From: Taxillus chinensis
Lineage: Eukaryota > Streptophyta > Magnoliopsida > Santalales > Loranthaceae
DNA length: 64,000 nt
NCBI GenBank assembly: GCA_023512835.1
Contig: CM042090.1
Location: 9,765,343-9,829,342 of the forward strand
Direction of reading: 5' to 3'
Each line of letters opens with the position of its first letter. Position 1 is the first letter of the stretch. The notes under the pieces were generated by a model. It made no database searches, was not told where the DNA came from, and was given only the letters and a program-made list of their open reading frames with translations. Position numbers and translations under genes: made by a program. This document shows, piece by piece, positions 49,119-60,363 of the stretch.

Positions 49119-52100
49119 TTAATTAGTGCCACATTTTCCTTTGGCGAGAACCACGATAAAGGAAACGGGCCTGATAGCCTGTTTAGCAATCTCTTCATCT
49201 ACCAACCGTCGGAAGTTCTCAAACAGAGCATCCAGATTAATGTTGTCCCCAAAATGGTGGCGGAGCATAGATTCATGCACCGCCCTCACCGCCTTCCCGT
49301 ACCCACTGCCGTCCACCTCATTCTGCGACTCGAACATGTCCAATCGCTCGATCTTGAAAGAGCCCTCCTTTCGCACCTCATTCACTATCTCTTCCCTCGA
49401 CGGTGCGTAGAAATTCACCTCGTAAGAATTGAGCTTCTCCTCCTCAACTTCTCCCTACAACGAGACACAGGAGGAATTTAAAAGGGGAAGAGGCAAAATG
49501 CTTCATGCATGGTGATTATTAAACAACATCAACTTAATTAATTAATTAGATGTTTTATTCTTCCCCCACAGAAGATCACACCCGTATTTTATTTTTCAGT
49601 AATATTATATACTAAGCAGTGATTAAATAATTTAATAAAATAACAGTACAAAACTACAAATTATTTTAAACAATTGTTTTTCTTTTCTCCTTTTTCATTT
49701 TCTACTAGGAGAATTTCAATATCTTGATGACGAGGATGCAGGCTACGATCCTAACATGGTGTTTGATTAAATGAATATTTATTCTTCGTCTTCTCCCCGT
49801 CAACACAAACAGAAAACCCTAGGAGTTTAGGTCCGTTGTGACTCTTGGTTTTTTTTTTTTTTTTAGCTTTTAGTACTCTCAATAAGGTGTTGCCCAACCT
49901 AATTAGGGTGGCCCTAATTAGGAACATAAGAACTATAACTAGAAACTTTACCGTCCATCAAATCTTAATTAATTAATGGCAGCAGCTATATATGAAAAAA
50001 AAAATGAGAAGTCGTATATCCATGCATAGACTGTGTGTGGCTAAACAATGAAAAAACTTAATTAATTATAGACCAAAGCTGTCTAGACTACTGTCTGTAG
50101 GTGGCTATGAAATATATAATTAAGATGTGCCCAACCCGCGGGTCATTATAAAAAAACAAAACAAAACAAAAAGTCGATCCCCAGATCGACTAATTAATAA
50201 ACGGATATGATCATATGAATATGATAGAAATGAAGCAACAATTAATTAATGTGATGGCATTTGAGTTCTATTATTTTTACCTTCGAAACCAGAAGGGCGA
50301 TGGATTGAGTGAGAAGGTTCCAGAGGAAAGAGATGCCCCTGTCGACGTGGTTGGGGCCGTATCTACCAGAAAAGATGAGCACCATGCGAGCATTGTCGGT
50401 GAGCTCCTGGGATCTACATCGTAGGAACAGCGAGAAGTCCTCCTGAAACCGCGCGGTGTAGGCAAGTGGCACTACCGGAGGGCTGGTTTCGGAGATGTAG
50501 ATGTTGCCCTTGTTTATTGACTTCCCCTCACCATCGTACAAACCTTCGGGAACCTACATCGAATTCATCGTTTCCACGACATTTGCTTACTTGTTAGGGA
50601 AAGTGACCAATTCTTTTTTATAGTCAATTAATTTTAGGAGGTTGAACCTTAAATTTTAATACTTATCTACATAAACGACAACCATAATACAATTAAGTCG
50701 TGTGTTTGTACTCAATGGGAACGATAATTGAACCAGGGGGATGGAACTCATAACGATAAGTATCCAGTAGAACATTCGTCTCAACTGGCATTCGTTAGTT
50801 TTGCCCTCTTTTAATACTACTTGAGTATTAATACACCTAACAAATGGTCTCCGAAACACAGATGCATGCATTCTGTGACGTGATGCTGCCCTGCTAGTTC
50901 TATTATTTTTTCCGATAAAATAAAATAAAATTATGAAAAGTAAAAGAAAAGCCAACAGATTCCTTTATGTTTTGGTATTATAAAATAAATTAAAATTTTT
51001 ATTTTTATCCATATTAAAATATAACAATTAAATGTTTCCACTTCAATTTTTTAAACAAAACATGGCAATGCGTACATATTACAAACTAAGGCCACATTTT
51101 TACTACTAATAAATATTTTTGAATTATCTGAACTCAATATTTTAAAAAAATTCTTTTCAAAACTAATAATATTTTACCAAACATATCATAAAGTTTTACT
51201 TTTAGATAAAGTTCAAATTTAAAAAGGAAATAGTAAATATTTAGAGTATGTGTTTATACAGTTGATTTAATAAATTTTTGTTAGAACAGTTATTTTTCAC
51301 TTTGAGGCCAACTTTCATTAATTAATGTAAAGAGATCAAATCTTATTATATATATATATATATAGTCAGATATACGAGAAAGTCACAATCCAACATCAAA
51401 TAGATCTGTTTGGACATACTTAGCTTTCGAATGAATTAATTAATTCTACATTTTTGCCATAATTGTACCTAAATGAACCACCCCTTATAGATTGGGCTAG
51501 AGGCACTATACTGGGTTGATTTTATAGTTACTTTATAGTGGGATCATGATGAATTTGTTAAAAATTTCCAAATGTCCATCATGTTTATATCATATATATA
51601 TATATATATATATATCAAAATTGTATTTGATCAATGATACACACTACACTACCATTTAAAAAAACCGTAGGTTTACAACTCATACATAAATATATACACA
51701 CATATATTGAAATTAATTTAAAAAACAAAATATGACTTCACAAATTTTACTTATCGGTTGTAAAGAAAGTGGCATTTCTAGTGGACACCGTGAGATCCTC
51801 TCCGATATGGACATGTTCTACTTAATGATTCTAATTTTTGTCTCTACATTTGTTATCCTCGTGAGTGTGACAACTGACCTCTCGTGGATATGGACATATT
51901 AAATCCGAATTATCCTAACCCAACATGGGACGAAAACTTGGCACTAGTACCATAGAGACACGTAACGCTAACTGTAACCATTGCTAATATATATATATAT
52001 ATATATGATTTTACTATTAGATCCTCAGTTTCCTTGCCAGTTGCCAGCCTGTGATGGGCCATTTTCTTGGGGTTTTGTTTGAACTTTCAAAGGAAGGGTT

Positions 52101-53134
52101 GCATAGTTTATTATATGATATGAGCCACGACCGACGACCCTTGTGATTGTCTTTTTAATATAATAAAATCTATTTACCTCACTGCAAAAGAACAGGCAAT
52201 TCTCGGAGCCTAAAGCCACGCAAACATATATACTAACAAGTTAACATTCGCTCAACTGTAAGTTTACCATCGACGTGAACGTGTCTAGTAAGTTTGAGAC
52301 TAGTGTTCCACTCCATTGCAAATGAACAGGAGACCCAAGCCAGGAGAAGCAAAAAGAAAAGGGTGATGTGATGTGACCAAACAATGGAGAGACCAATAAA
52401 AAAGTGAAGATCGAAGTAATCAGATGATGCGAATCTGGTATTCAATTAGTAGGTACCTTGGAGAGCCAGTGCAAGCTGAGTGAGGAATGGACAAAGTCCA
52501 AGCTCTTTGATGGAAAAAGTCTCCCATAAAACGACCCGCCGCACACCGCTATGAACACCGGCGAGGCCCGCCGCCGGCCGCTGCCAATTCCTTCCCGGAG
52601 TCCCGCGTACAGGTCCGGCAACTCCGCGAAGATGGAGTTGAAGTCATTAGTCGGAAGGTCGTTCAGGTACACCCGAATTTCCGGCGCCGGCAGGGAGGCT
52701 CGCCTGCCGGTACCGGCAGCTTCTTCTACCGCGTCGATCATGTCTCTCACGATGGACAGCGTGTTAGGACCCGAGGAGCAGCCCAAATCGGCGATGCCAA
52801 TGCTGTCCGACGATGTTGTTTCCCGGCAGAGATCTCCGAGTGCTTTTATGGTTATGCTCTTCACCTTATCGGATGTTGCCTTCTGTCGGAATTCGTGAAG
52901 TGGATATGCACGCACATGATTTGGAGGAAGCAATCATTGAACAAACAATAATAATAATTATATTTATTTATTTTATTTGATAACGAGGATAAGTGAACTA
53001 TATATATATATATATAGTTGATAGAAACATATGGCCAATGAAACAGAGAGATTTAGAACCTGGAGGGACGAGTTTTTGGCGTAGCTGGTGTCGCCTGCAC
53101 CTCCAGTCATGTGGAACACTCTCTCCACATTCAT
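49119..53134 (-). CDS. SABATH-family S-adenosylmethionine-dependent carboxyl methyltransferase (4 exons)
   Basis: Minus-strand exons 53134-53060, 52882-52457, 50553-50281 and 49454-49119 all join at phase 0 to 369 residues, the normal size. The family methylates carboxyl groups (or ring nitrogens) of small molecules such as salicylate, jasmonate, indole-acetate or farnesoate, in the cytosol. Landmarks: [19 protein letters not shown] at the start (Gln25, the substrate/SAM-site Gln, is the last residue of exon 1); [13 protein letters not shown], the SAM-binding loop; [37 protein letters not shown] with the conserved Trp164; [13 protein letters not shown]; and a C-terminal [11 protein letters not shown]. 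The residue before SFYGRLFP is Gly, where Pro is usual. The substrate cannot be told from sequence. All four exons are open, so the gene looks intact; intron 2 is 1.9 kb. Confidence 0.95.
50554..52456 (-). other. Intron 2 of the methyltransferase gene
   Basis: AT-rich, with (AT)n tracts at about 51346-51364, 51594-51615 and 51988-52006. No nested gene could be supported; short frames inside do not resemble known proteins. Confidence 0.6.
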
Positions 53135-54180
53135 TTTTGTCTTCCGGTGACAAACAAATCTGACATTTGGTTATGTTGGTCATCTTCAGTTATAAATAAG
53201 GCCACTTGCATTTTTTTTTTAAAATAAAAACTTATTAAAATATTAAAAAATATTTGTTTATTTGAAATGCTTAAATATTAAATTTATTTTAAAATTTCAA
53301 AATAAACAAAATCATTGTGCACACCCTTACCCTCTCGGATGCTACAGAAAATACATACAAGGAAAGAAAAGAGAGGAAAAACTTTATTTGCAATGCTTGG
53401 TTAAGATTGAAATTTTGTCAGAAATGGAAAAGGTATGGAAAAAGCCATATCGATATCTATAATTATTTTCTCACTCAAAACAGCATGAAAAGGTATGAAA
53501 AATATACGGTAAATTGATATTTACAATAATAATAATAATTTTTTTATATATATATTAAAAAAATTATTTTTATATTTTTTTCATCCTTTTTCTACCTTAA
53601 ACCAACCACCTCTCTTTTCTACCTTTTTTCTTTCCATCTCTTTTTTTTTCCACCCTATTTCCATATCTAGCCAAGCAGAGGGTTAGAGCATTCTAGAGCA
53701 TTTTCAATTCATTGGCTATAGCAAAATGTAGTTAAAATTGCATTCTAATGGTCTAAAGAATCTCTAACAATAATATGTATTTTATTTTTATATATGGAAA
53801 ATTCTTTATATGTTAAGAGTATTTTTTTTCTAACTCAAATAACACTCTTCATTTTAACATTATTTTTATTAAAGTAATAATTTTTATTATATTTTTAATA
53901 TAATAAACTTTTATTTAAAGAAAAAAGAAAGAAGATTAAAAATAATAAAATAATATGTAGAGAATGATCTTCAAAAATAAAAAGTCATTATAGCATTTTG
54001 TACATGTGAAAAGTCAAATGAAGAGTTTGTTGGAGCTTTATTTTTTTGCATTTGAATCTTTATTTGTAGACAATAGATAGCTTCTTGGAGTTTCTCTTAG
54101 GCAAACAATTAGCAAAAATAAAAATTAAAGCTAAATACAATTTTTGCTTTTGTTTTAGTTAATCCTGTCAGGTCAGCAAA
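53135..54180. other. Upstream flank of the methyltransferase gene and AT-rich spacer
   Basis: A TTATTTATA word on the minus strand (near 53191-53199), about 60 bases before the start codon, could serve as a TATA element. 53690-54050 has TAGAGCATT...CTCTAACAA and TTTGTTGGAGC words like a worn MITE. No gene. Confidence 0.35.
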
Positions 54181-54189
54181 TGGGAGGAA

Positions 54190-54777
54190 ATTTCACGTTC
54201 AATCCCTACATCGCCATCCCCCCCGTTATTCCGTCCGCTATCCGCTCTATCCCAGCTATGCGGGGTGGGTTATTACCCCGCCTAGGCAATAGCGGAATGC
54301 GGTTTTTAAACTTGACACCTTGCCCCAAACGGGGGACGGGGAACGGTAATAGGTAGTGGTGTACCCCGCCCTACCCTCGCCCTGTCTAATTTTAATAATG
54401 TTTATTTTTATAATTTTATAATATTTTAAATATTATTATTTAATTATTATTTATGATTTTTGATATTTTTAAATGATATTTATTATTGTAAAATTAAACC
54501 ATTTTTGATAATTTTTTGATTAAAAATGATATAAAAATTTGATTTAAGCCAAAATTATTGATATGAACAAATCCAATAAAAAAATAATACCAAGATGCTG
54601 ACAAATGAAACCTCATTCGTAGACACATTAAGGAACGATATATCCTGTCCCGCCTACATATGGAATGAGATACAATCTTAAAATATAATCTACAGCCTAA
54701 GCGACGACAATAGGCAGTAATAGGTTGATTCCGCTCCTGATAGGACCCGAATTACTCCTATCAACTGCTTCGAGGAG
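54190..54777. repeat. GC-rich diverged repeat block, left part
   Basis: Words such as CCCCGCCTAGGCAATAGCGG and TCCCGCCTACATATGGAATG recur in altered form to the right of the LTR at 56600-56760 (TCGCCTAGGTGAGAGCGG, CTCACCTACACATGGGGTAG). The two blocks are therefore copies of one repeat family, probably a non-autonomous DNA element. Confidence 0.5.
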
Positions 54778-54782
54778 CCTCT

Positions 54783-56544
54783 TGTCACACCCCGAATTTC
54801 CAACCCGAGGAAACCGGTTCGTGACTCCCCTATACCCAACCCGGTGGGTAGGGGGTGGATGTACAAAACAAATAATCATGCAGGTCAAGGTATACATTCA
54901 CCACTGATAGTCACAAAGATGTAAATTAAATATCCTTATTAATATTCAACCCAAAATAAATGTTTACAACCACACATGTCTTTGTTACATTCCAAATCCT
55001 TTTACAATATCTCCCCATAGGGGTTACATCAATTTCCATAAAATAACATAATCGAAAAGAAACGATAAAGCAAATACAGTCTTCCACCTCGGGATTCCAT
55101 CTAACGCCTGTAGGTTCCTGAAAGAAAACACATCACAGTAGGAGGGGTGAGCAACCACAGCTCAGTAGGGATCGTGTCTCCCCAACCCATCTCATGCTCC
55201 TATCATCTACATGCCGTGTGTACAAGTGCAGTGTCGTGATACAATTATTTCAACAAATATAATAGTAAGCCATCAACAAGAACAAATATTTCAAACAGCC
55301 ACACAGGCTAGCATATGAACAGTCCCAGGCATCCACAGCCACCGGGTCTCAAGAACAGTCCCGGGCATCCACAGCCACCGGGTCCCAAGAACAGTCCCGG
55401 GCTTCCACAGCCACCGGGTTTCACAACAGTCCCAGGCTTCCACAGCCACCGGGTTTCACAACAATCTCGGGCTTCCACATCTACCGGGTTTCACAAAACA
55501 CAGTACACATAGCCTTTCAGGCATAAAACCAAACACTCAGTAAGCACACATTCATAAATATACAAATTCAGCCACTCAGGCATAAAAACAAACACTTAGC
55601 ATGCACACCTTTACCAACTCACGATTCTAACCTTACTGGCATATTATCAAACACATACTGGGCATATTCACACAGACATATTCACACAGGCATTTTATCG
55701 AACATTTAACATGCACTGCACACCCAACATTAGAATCACACCAAAATGCCATTGAAGGCCAACATTCATATAGGAGATCACACCTATATGAATTTACGTA
55801 TAAGTATTATAGCAATAATAATGGAAACTTTACAAAATATCCACAAGGCCTAACCCCAGAACAGACCAGGAAAGACAAAACCTCTACCTTAAAGAAGATC
55901 CTCCTTACTCCCGCGCTAGACGCCGTCCTCCCCACGCAAGACGCTCCGGCAGCAACCAGCGGCTCTCTTTCCTTCCCTCTCTCTAGCTCTCTCTCTCTCT
56001 ACGACGGCTACAGTGGCTGAAGAAAACCCTAACCCTAGAACAAGGAGTCTTCACCTCTTTATATAGACAACTCAAACCCCGAAATGATATAGTTTTGATT
56101 AAATGAATCCCATCATCAAAACGGTGTAGTTTTGATGACAGACTACAACCTTTTTGCAACCACACAGGACAAAGCACTCATAATTTCACAAAGGTCCTTT
56201 AGCAAAAGAGGATCAGAACAACAAAACAAGGGTAATGGAGGATGCACGTGAGAAAGACCCTTCTCACGGGAACCTCCAAATGCTCTAGAATTTCACCACA
56301 AGCCTTGGAACAACATCAGGAAGGCTCCCATGCAAAAATCTCACTGCACATGAAAAGCCCTTCTCACGTGCATCCTCACGTGCACTCCCTATTGGGCTCA
56401 AACTTTGCCTCTTGTTTGCTCATCAACATACAAGATGATTTAGCCAAAGTGTGTGGAAAGAAAACTCCCTAAAACCCAACAATTTCCACCCAAAACGGCA
56501 AAACTGTGACTAACTCCTCACATCCCAAAATACGGGTCATTACA
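54783..56544 (-). mobile_element. Gypsy-type solo LTR, 1762 bp, with exact 5-bp target duplication
   Basis: Read on the minus strand it starts TGTAATGACCCGTATTTTGG (56544 downward) and ends TTCGGGGTGTGACA, i.e. TG..CA. CCTCT flanks both sides (54778-54782 and 56545-56549). No primer site, gag or pol lies beside it, so it is a solo LTR left by recombination. Internally it has a five-copy tandem repeat and a GA/CT-rich leader-like stretch near 55976-56000. Confidence 0.88.
55315..55500. repeat. Tandem repeat inside the solo LTR, five copies of 35-36 bp
   Basis: Units follow ACAGTCCC(A/G)GGC(A/T)TCCACA and GCCACCGGGT; the last copy is more diverged (CAATCTCGGGC, TCTACCGGGT). Confidence 0.92.
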
Positions 56545-56549
56545 CCTCT

Positions 56550-56765
56550 AAAAGGTAAGATTGTCTTAAGAGAGAGATCAATAAAATCCGGTAGCGGAGA
56601 GCGGGGGATGAAGCCTCTCCCCACTAACCTCACCATAGGACGAGATACTCCACCTCACCTACACATGGGGTAGGGTACAGTTTTAAAATTTTATTACTCG
56701 CCTAGGTGAGAGCGGAGTACGGTAATAAATAAATTCCACTTCCGCTATGATGGATAGCACCCCTA
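56550..56765. repeat. GC-rich diverged repeat block, right part
   Basis: Homologous to parts of 54190-54777; ends TGATGGATAGCACCCCTAG, a hAT-like terminal word. Confidence 0.45.
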
Positions 56766-57861
56766 GATAGCTTTTATTCGTTCAACTTTATTGTTCCATT
56801 TATCCGTATATGAAAATTTTTATGACCCGTGCTTACGTGTATATTAAACAAGAGAGAAACCTCATAATGGGAATTGGAACGTTCACAAGTAGTTTTATAA
56901 TAATAAATTTTATTATAATTAGTTTTTCATTTTTTTTCATTTAAAGCTTCTATCATTCTTTGTTATCATTTAATGTTTCTTGTACCTTCTAGTGACTAGT
57001 TAGTGGACGAATGGACCCACCCTCTTAGGGAGCGTGGGGAGTGCTCGCAAGTTGCAACCATTTGTATTTGGATAATTTTTTATACGATAAATTGTATTTT
57101 GGACACTATTAAACTTAAAGTCAGATAATATTTACTTTGTGATTACAGTAAAATAATTAAATATTTTAATAAATTTATTTGTGTAAAGTAATATTATTCA
57201 TAAATTTAATTCAAAATATATGTATTGATTAAATTTTTTATTAAATATCAAAATTTTAAACACTAACTAGTCAAATTCAGCTAGTAAAAAAATAGAATAA
57301 TAGTACTCACGGTAGAATAACCAATTTTGCTAGTCGGTGTTTTGAAGTTTATTATTTAATAAAGTTTTTAATTAAGACAAATATTTCAAGTCAAATTTGA
57401 AAACAATATTATCCAGTAGGTAAATTTGTTGAAACATTTAATTATTTTATTATGTTCTTATTGCATTTTTAAATCTTACAAACTATATTTATTAATTATT
57501 TTAAATTTAATTTATGCCAACAGAATTTAAAACATCATATAAAACATATGGAGAAATGTAGATTCATATCAGTTTTTGTGAATTCACACCTTAAAAATTC
57601 CCTAATTAGATATATTTTTTTTGAATTATATTCTAAATTTAAAAATTATTATTCTGAAAAATATAGTACGTTAAAATTATGCTATTTTACATTAATTAAA
57701 TTACACTATTCTGGTATATACTTTTTTTTTTGTATAAATAATATCAAAATTATATAGTTTTGCTCAGGACTAAAGGAATTTTTTATGGAGCATCAGAATT
57801 CCGAACTGTGTGCGCTATATATGCAATTGTTATTAAATTGACGTGTTCTTGGTGTGGTGCA

Positions 57862-57894
<33 letters not shown>

Positions 57895-57895
57895 C
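56766..57895. other. AT-rich spacer before the Mutator-like element
   Basis: No gene; ends in an (AT)n tract (57867-57894) that directly abuts the element. Confidence 0.55.
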
Positions 57896-58275
57896 GACTG
57901 ATAAAAGGAAAAGGAGTGCAACAGCCTTGTGCAAGATAAATATTAGCCATTGAATCTCATTTAATTTAATCCTAGGGTTCTAATTAAATTTGTATGATCC
58001 AAAAATACCCTTACTCGCGCTAAACCTAATTTTTTAAACAATCACCCCATCGCAATTCATCACCAGACCGTCTCTCCTTCCCTGGTCATCGCGATTCATC
58101 ACTGGACCAATCGCCGCCTCTCTTTCCCCTGCTCGTCGCGAATCACAGACTAATCGCCGACCACCAGACGCCATCGCCTGCCGCGCCACCAGCACCCCCC
58201 CATCGTCCACCTCTCCTTCCCATCGCCTCTCTTTTTCATTGCGAATCGCAGGTTCTTCGACTCCAATCAGGTATG
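57896..58275. repeat. Left terminal inverted repeat of the MULE
   Basis: Shares with the right repeat long blocks such as AGTGCAACAGCC, AAGATAAATATTAGCCATT, GATCCAAAAATACCCTTACT, CAAACAATCACCCCATCG, GAATCACAGACTAATCG and, at its inner edge, CGACTCCAATCAGGTATG. An outer AT-rich part is followed by an inner pyrimidine-rich part. Confidence 0.92.
58271..58272 (+). promoter_or_regulatory. Potential splice donor at the inner edge of the left TIR
   Basis: CAATCAG|GTATG fits the plant donor consensus for plus-strand transcription into the element. A candidate acceptor, TTGTTCTTAG, ends at 58419. The same donor lies at the matching place in the right TIR. Confidence 0.45.
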
Positions 58276-58435
58276 TTTACATCTCTAGTGACCCTCTCCC
58301 ATCATCGCTGTATTACGCCATTCGATTATTCTTTTTGTTCTTGTTTTATTGTTTTGAGTTTTGTTGCCTGTTCTAAAAAAACGGTCTTTGTTTTTTTATT
58401 TTCCATTGTTTGTTCTTAGATGCATAAGAGGTAAT

Positions 58436-58711
58436 ATGTTTGACGAAATGCCCAAGAGAAATGAAAGGGAAACAACCGGCCATGAAGCACAAGCACCTAA
58501 GGTATCCTGGAATTGGCTTTGGGTGATGTTTGAGAACCTGTTTTTTGGGGTTCTGATTCATCAATATATCAATTCTGAACTTGGGTGGCGTGTTCAAAAT
58601 CAGCAATCCCAAATACGAGCACAGCAAAAGAGAAGGCCATTTTGTTATCCAGTGTGGAACCAGAACCAGAACCGATGGGCATGTTATCAACTGGCAACAA
58701 CTTTAATGTGA
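58436..58711 (+). CDS. Small open frame in the MULE, unknown
   Basis: Ninety-one residues from the first Met after the candidate acceptor at 58419. It starts with a charged part (PKRNERETTG), has an aromatic/hydrophobic stretch (WNWLWVMFENLFFGVLI) that could be one membrane segment, and ends with a Gln/Asn/Arg-rich tail. I do not recognise it. It could be a second element-encoded protein, a captured host fragment or chance; a 4-codon frame precedes it in the putative leader. Overlapping frames in other phases (58569-58857) weaken the call. Confidence 0.3.
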   Translation: MFDEMPKRNERETTGHEAQAPKVSWNWLWVMFENLFFGVLIHQYINSELGWRVQNQQSQIRAQQKRRPFCYPVWNQNQNRWACYQLATTLM

Positions 58712-58859
58712 TCCCCATCACTATTAGCAGGAGACCTGTTCTGTGCTGCTCCATCACTATTAGCAGTAAACCCAAGTTAATTTGGACTGTTAAGTCTAGT
58801 TGGCCCGTAGTACTACTATTACTATTGTTGTTATTATTCAGAATGTACACTATGTAATA

Positions 58860-60054
58860 AAAAACAATTCAAATGTTTATGTATATCACTTTTTCTTTTA
58901 TGATTCCCACCAAGGGGTTTTGGTGATTGCTTTTTCTTTTCTGATTCAGTCGTAGCATGCCAGTGTAATTCTTCAATAACAAAAAAATTGTGCACTCTTT
59001 ATCTTATAACACATAATTTCAACGCCACATAAGGACTTCATAAACTGTGTAAAAGCCTAATAGGAAGGGCAACACAATATGGCTACTTGCAAGCTTCTCC
59101 GTACTGTTTTTGGTCTTTAGACCATGTGGATCTAGTTTACTATTGGTCATCAGTTTTCTTTCCTTAGGCTGTTGCGTGCATAGCTCCTATTCAAAGGATG
59201 CAGAAAAAAATTAGAGGTAGTTTAATATTGTGATGCTTGTGCCATTAATTTTTGGGGCCTCCGGCTTGTTTTCCCTTTACGTTTAATGGGGTTTGGATTT
59301 GCTTCATTAGATTAGATAATTTTTCAAAAAAATAAAAATAAAAACAAAGGTTAAAAGTTAAATGAAATAATTGATGCAATACATGTTCTGCCGTAACGCC
59401 GATGATGTCAATTACACCAAATTTGTTTTATACCTGTGTGTCGGCTCCAATATATTCTGCATATTTATTACGACGATTATGCAGGAGCTACAGGACTTAA
59501 GCAAATTACATAAGACTATTTAGCTATTTTTAATAAATGGCTTATCATGAATGGAATAAAACAACATAGTTTACTTCAACCTCACAATTAATTATGTTGT
59601 CTGTTTTTCCTGATAAATGAAATAAAATAGAACAAGAAAAAAAACAAACAAAATTGAAACTCAAAAAGAAACGAAGCAAAAACGAAAAGTATACGTTGGC
59701 ATGGGTAATTTGCTTTTGGTGCGAAATCGAGGGCACTCTCTGTCTCTGCTCACTGTTTCTTTGTCTGCCTGTACAAACAATCAGGTTCAAGTGCAAATCC
59801 AAACAGAGGATAACCCAAAAGTATCACATCAAAAATCCCCAGTGGCAATAAAACGTGACAGCCCATTTTTTTCCATGTAGAACACTAGAAACCTTTTCAA
59901 TCTTACAGTGAAGCTTCCCAGCGGCAATAAAACGTGACAGCTCCCTGCAAGCATCAAATGTAAAAACACCATCCTAGACTTTTCAAACAATTAGCATATG
60001 CTAAGAAACAACTAGAATTCAAACACTATCCCATGTTTTTCAAACAACTAATAG

Positions 60055-60098
<44 letters not shown>

Positions 60099-60150
60099 AA
60101 CATTATGACCAAAACAAATCTAACTATAAATTAAAAAAACAATAAACTCA
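58860..60150. other. Non-coding interior of the MULE
   Basis: No supportable frame. The phrase GGCAATAAAACGTGACAGC occurs twice (near 59845 and 59922), and an (AT)n tract lies at 60057-60094. Confidence 0.5.
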
Positions 60151-60152
60151 CA

Positions 60153-60363
60153 TTAAGAATTAGGAGGTCCACATTGAGCTTGATTTTCGAGTTTTGATTC
60201 CCTGCATTACATTGAGGAACAAGAATACATTAAAATAAGATAAATCACAATCGCCAAGGTAAATATTATATAATAAAACAATAAATACTAACTTTTGTTT
60301 TTTCTTTTCCGGACAATTTCGAATGTTATGACCCCGAACATGTTTCAAACAAAATTTGCATAG
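60153..60363 (-). pseudogene. Out-of-frame 3' end of the transposase gene (zinc knuckle and last exon)
   Basis: In the frame one base ahead of the main open frame, 60363-60293 encodes a CCHC-like knuckle, CKFC..KHVRGHN.RNC, typical of the end of this transposase family. A GT..AG intron (60292-60202) then joins in phase to a last exon (60201-60153) ending in TAA. The main frame reaches this segment in the wrong phase, so it is not translated as things stand. Confidence 0.7.

Noticed and set aside
52551..52898. 115-residue plus-strand frame
   Set aside because: Antisense shadow of methyltransferase exon 2.
55315..55500. Regular 35-bp repeats that might suggest a CRISPR array
   Set aside because: The units are contiguous without unique spacers, and this is plant nuclear DNA.
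58373..58850. Minus-strand frames of 105 and 93 residues in the MULE
   Set aside because: Antisense to the plus-strand open frame, and they overlap each other; no motifs.
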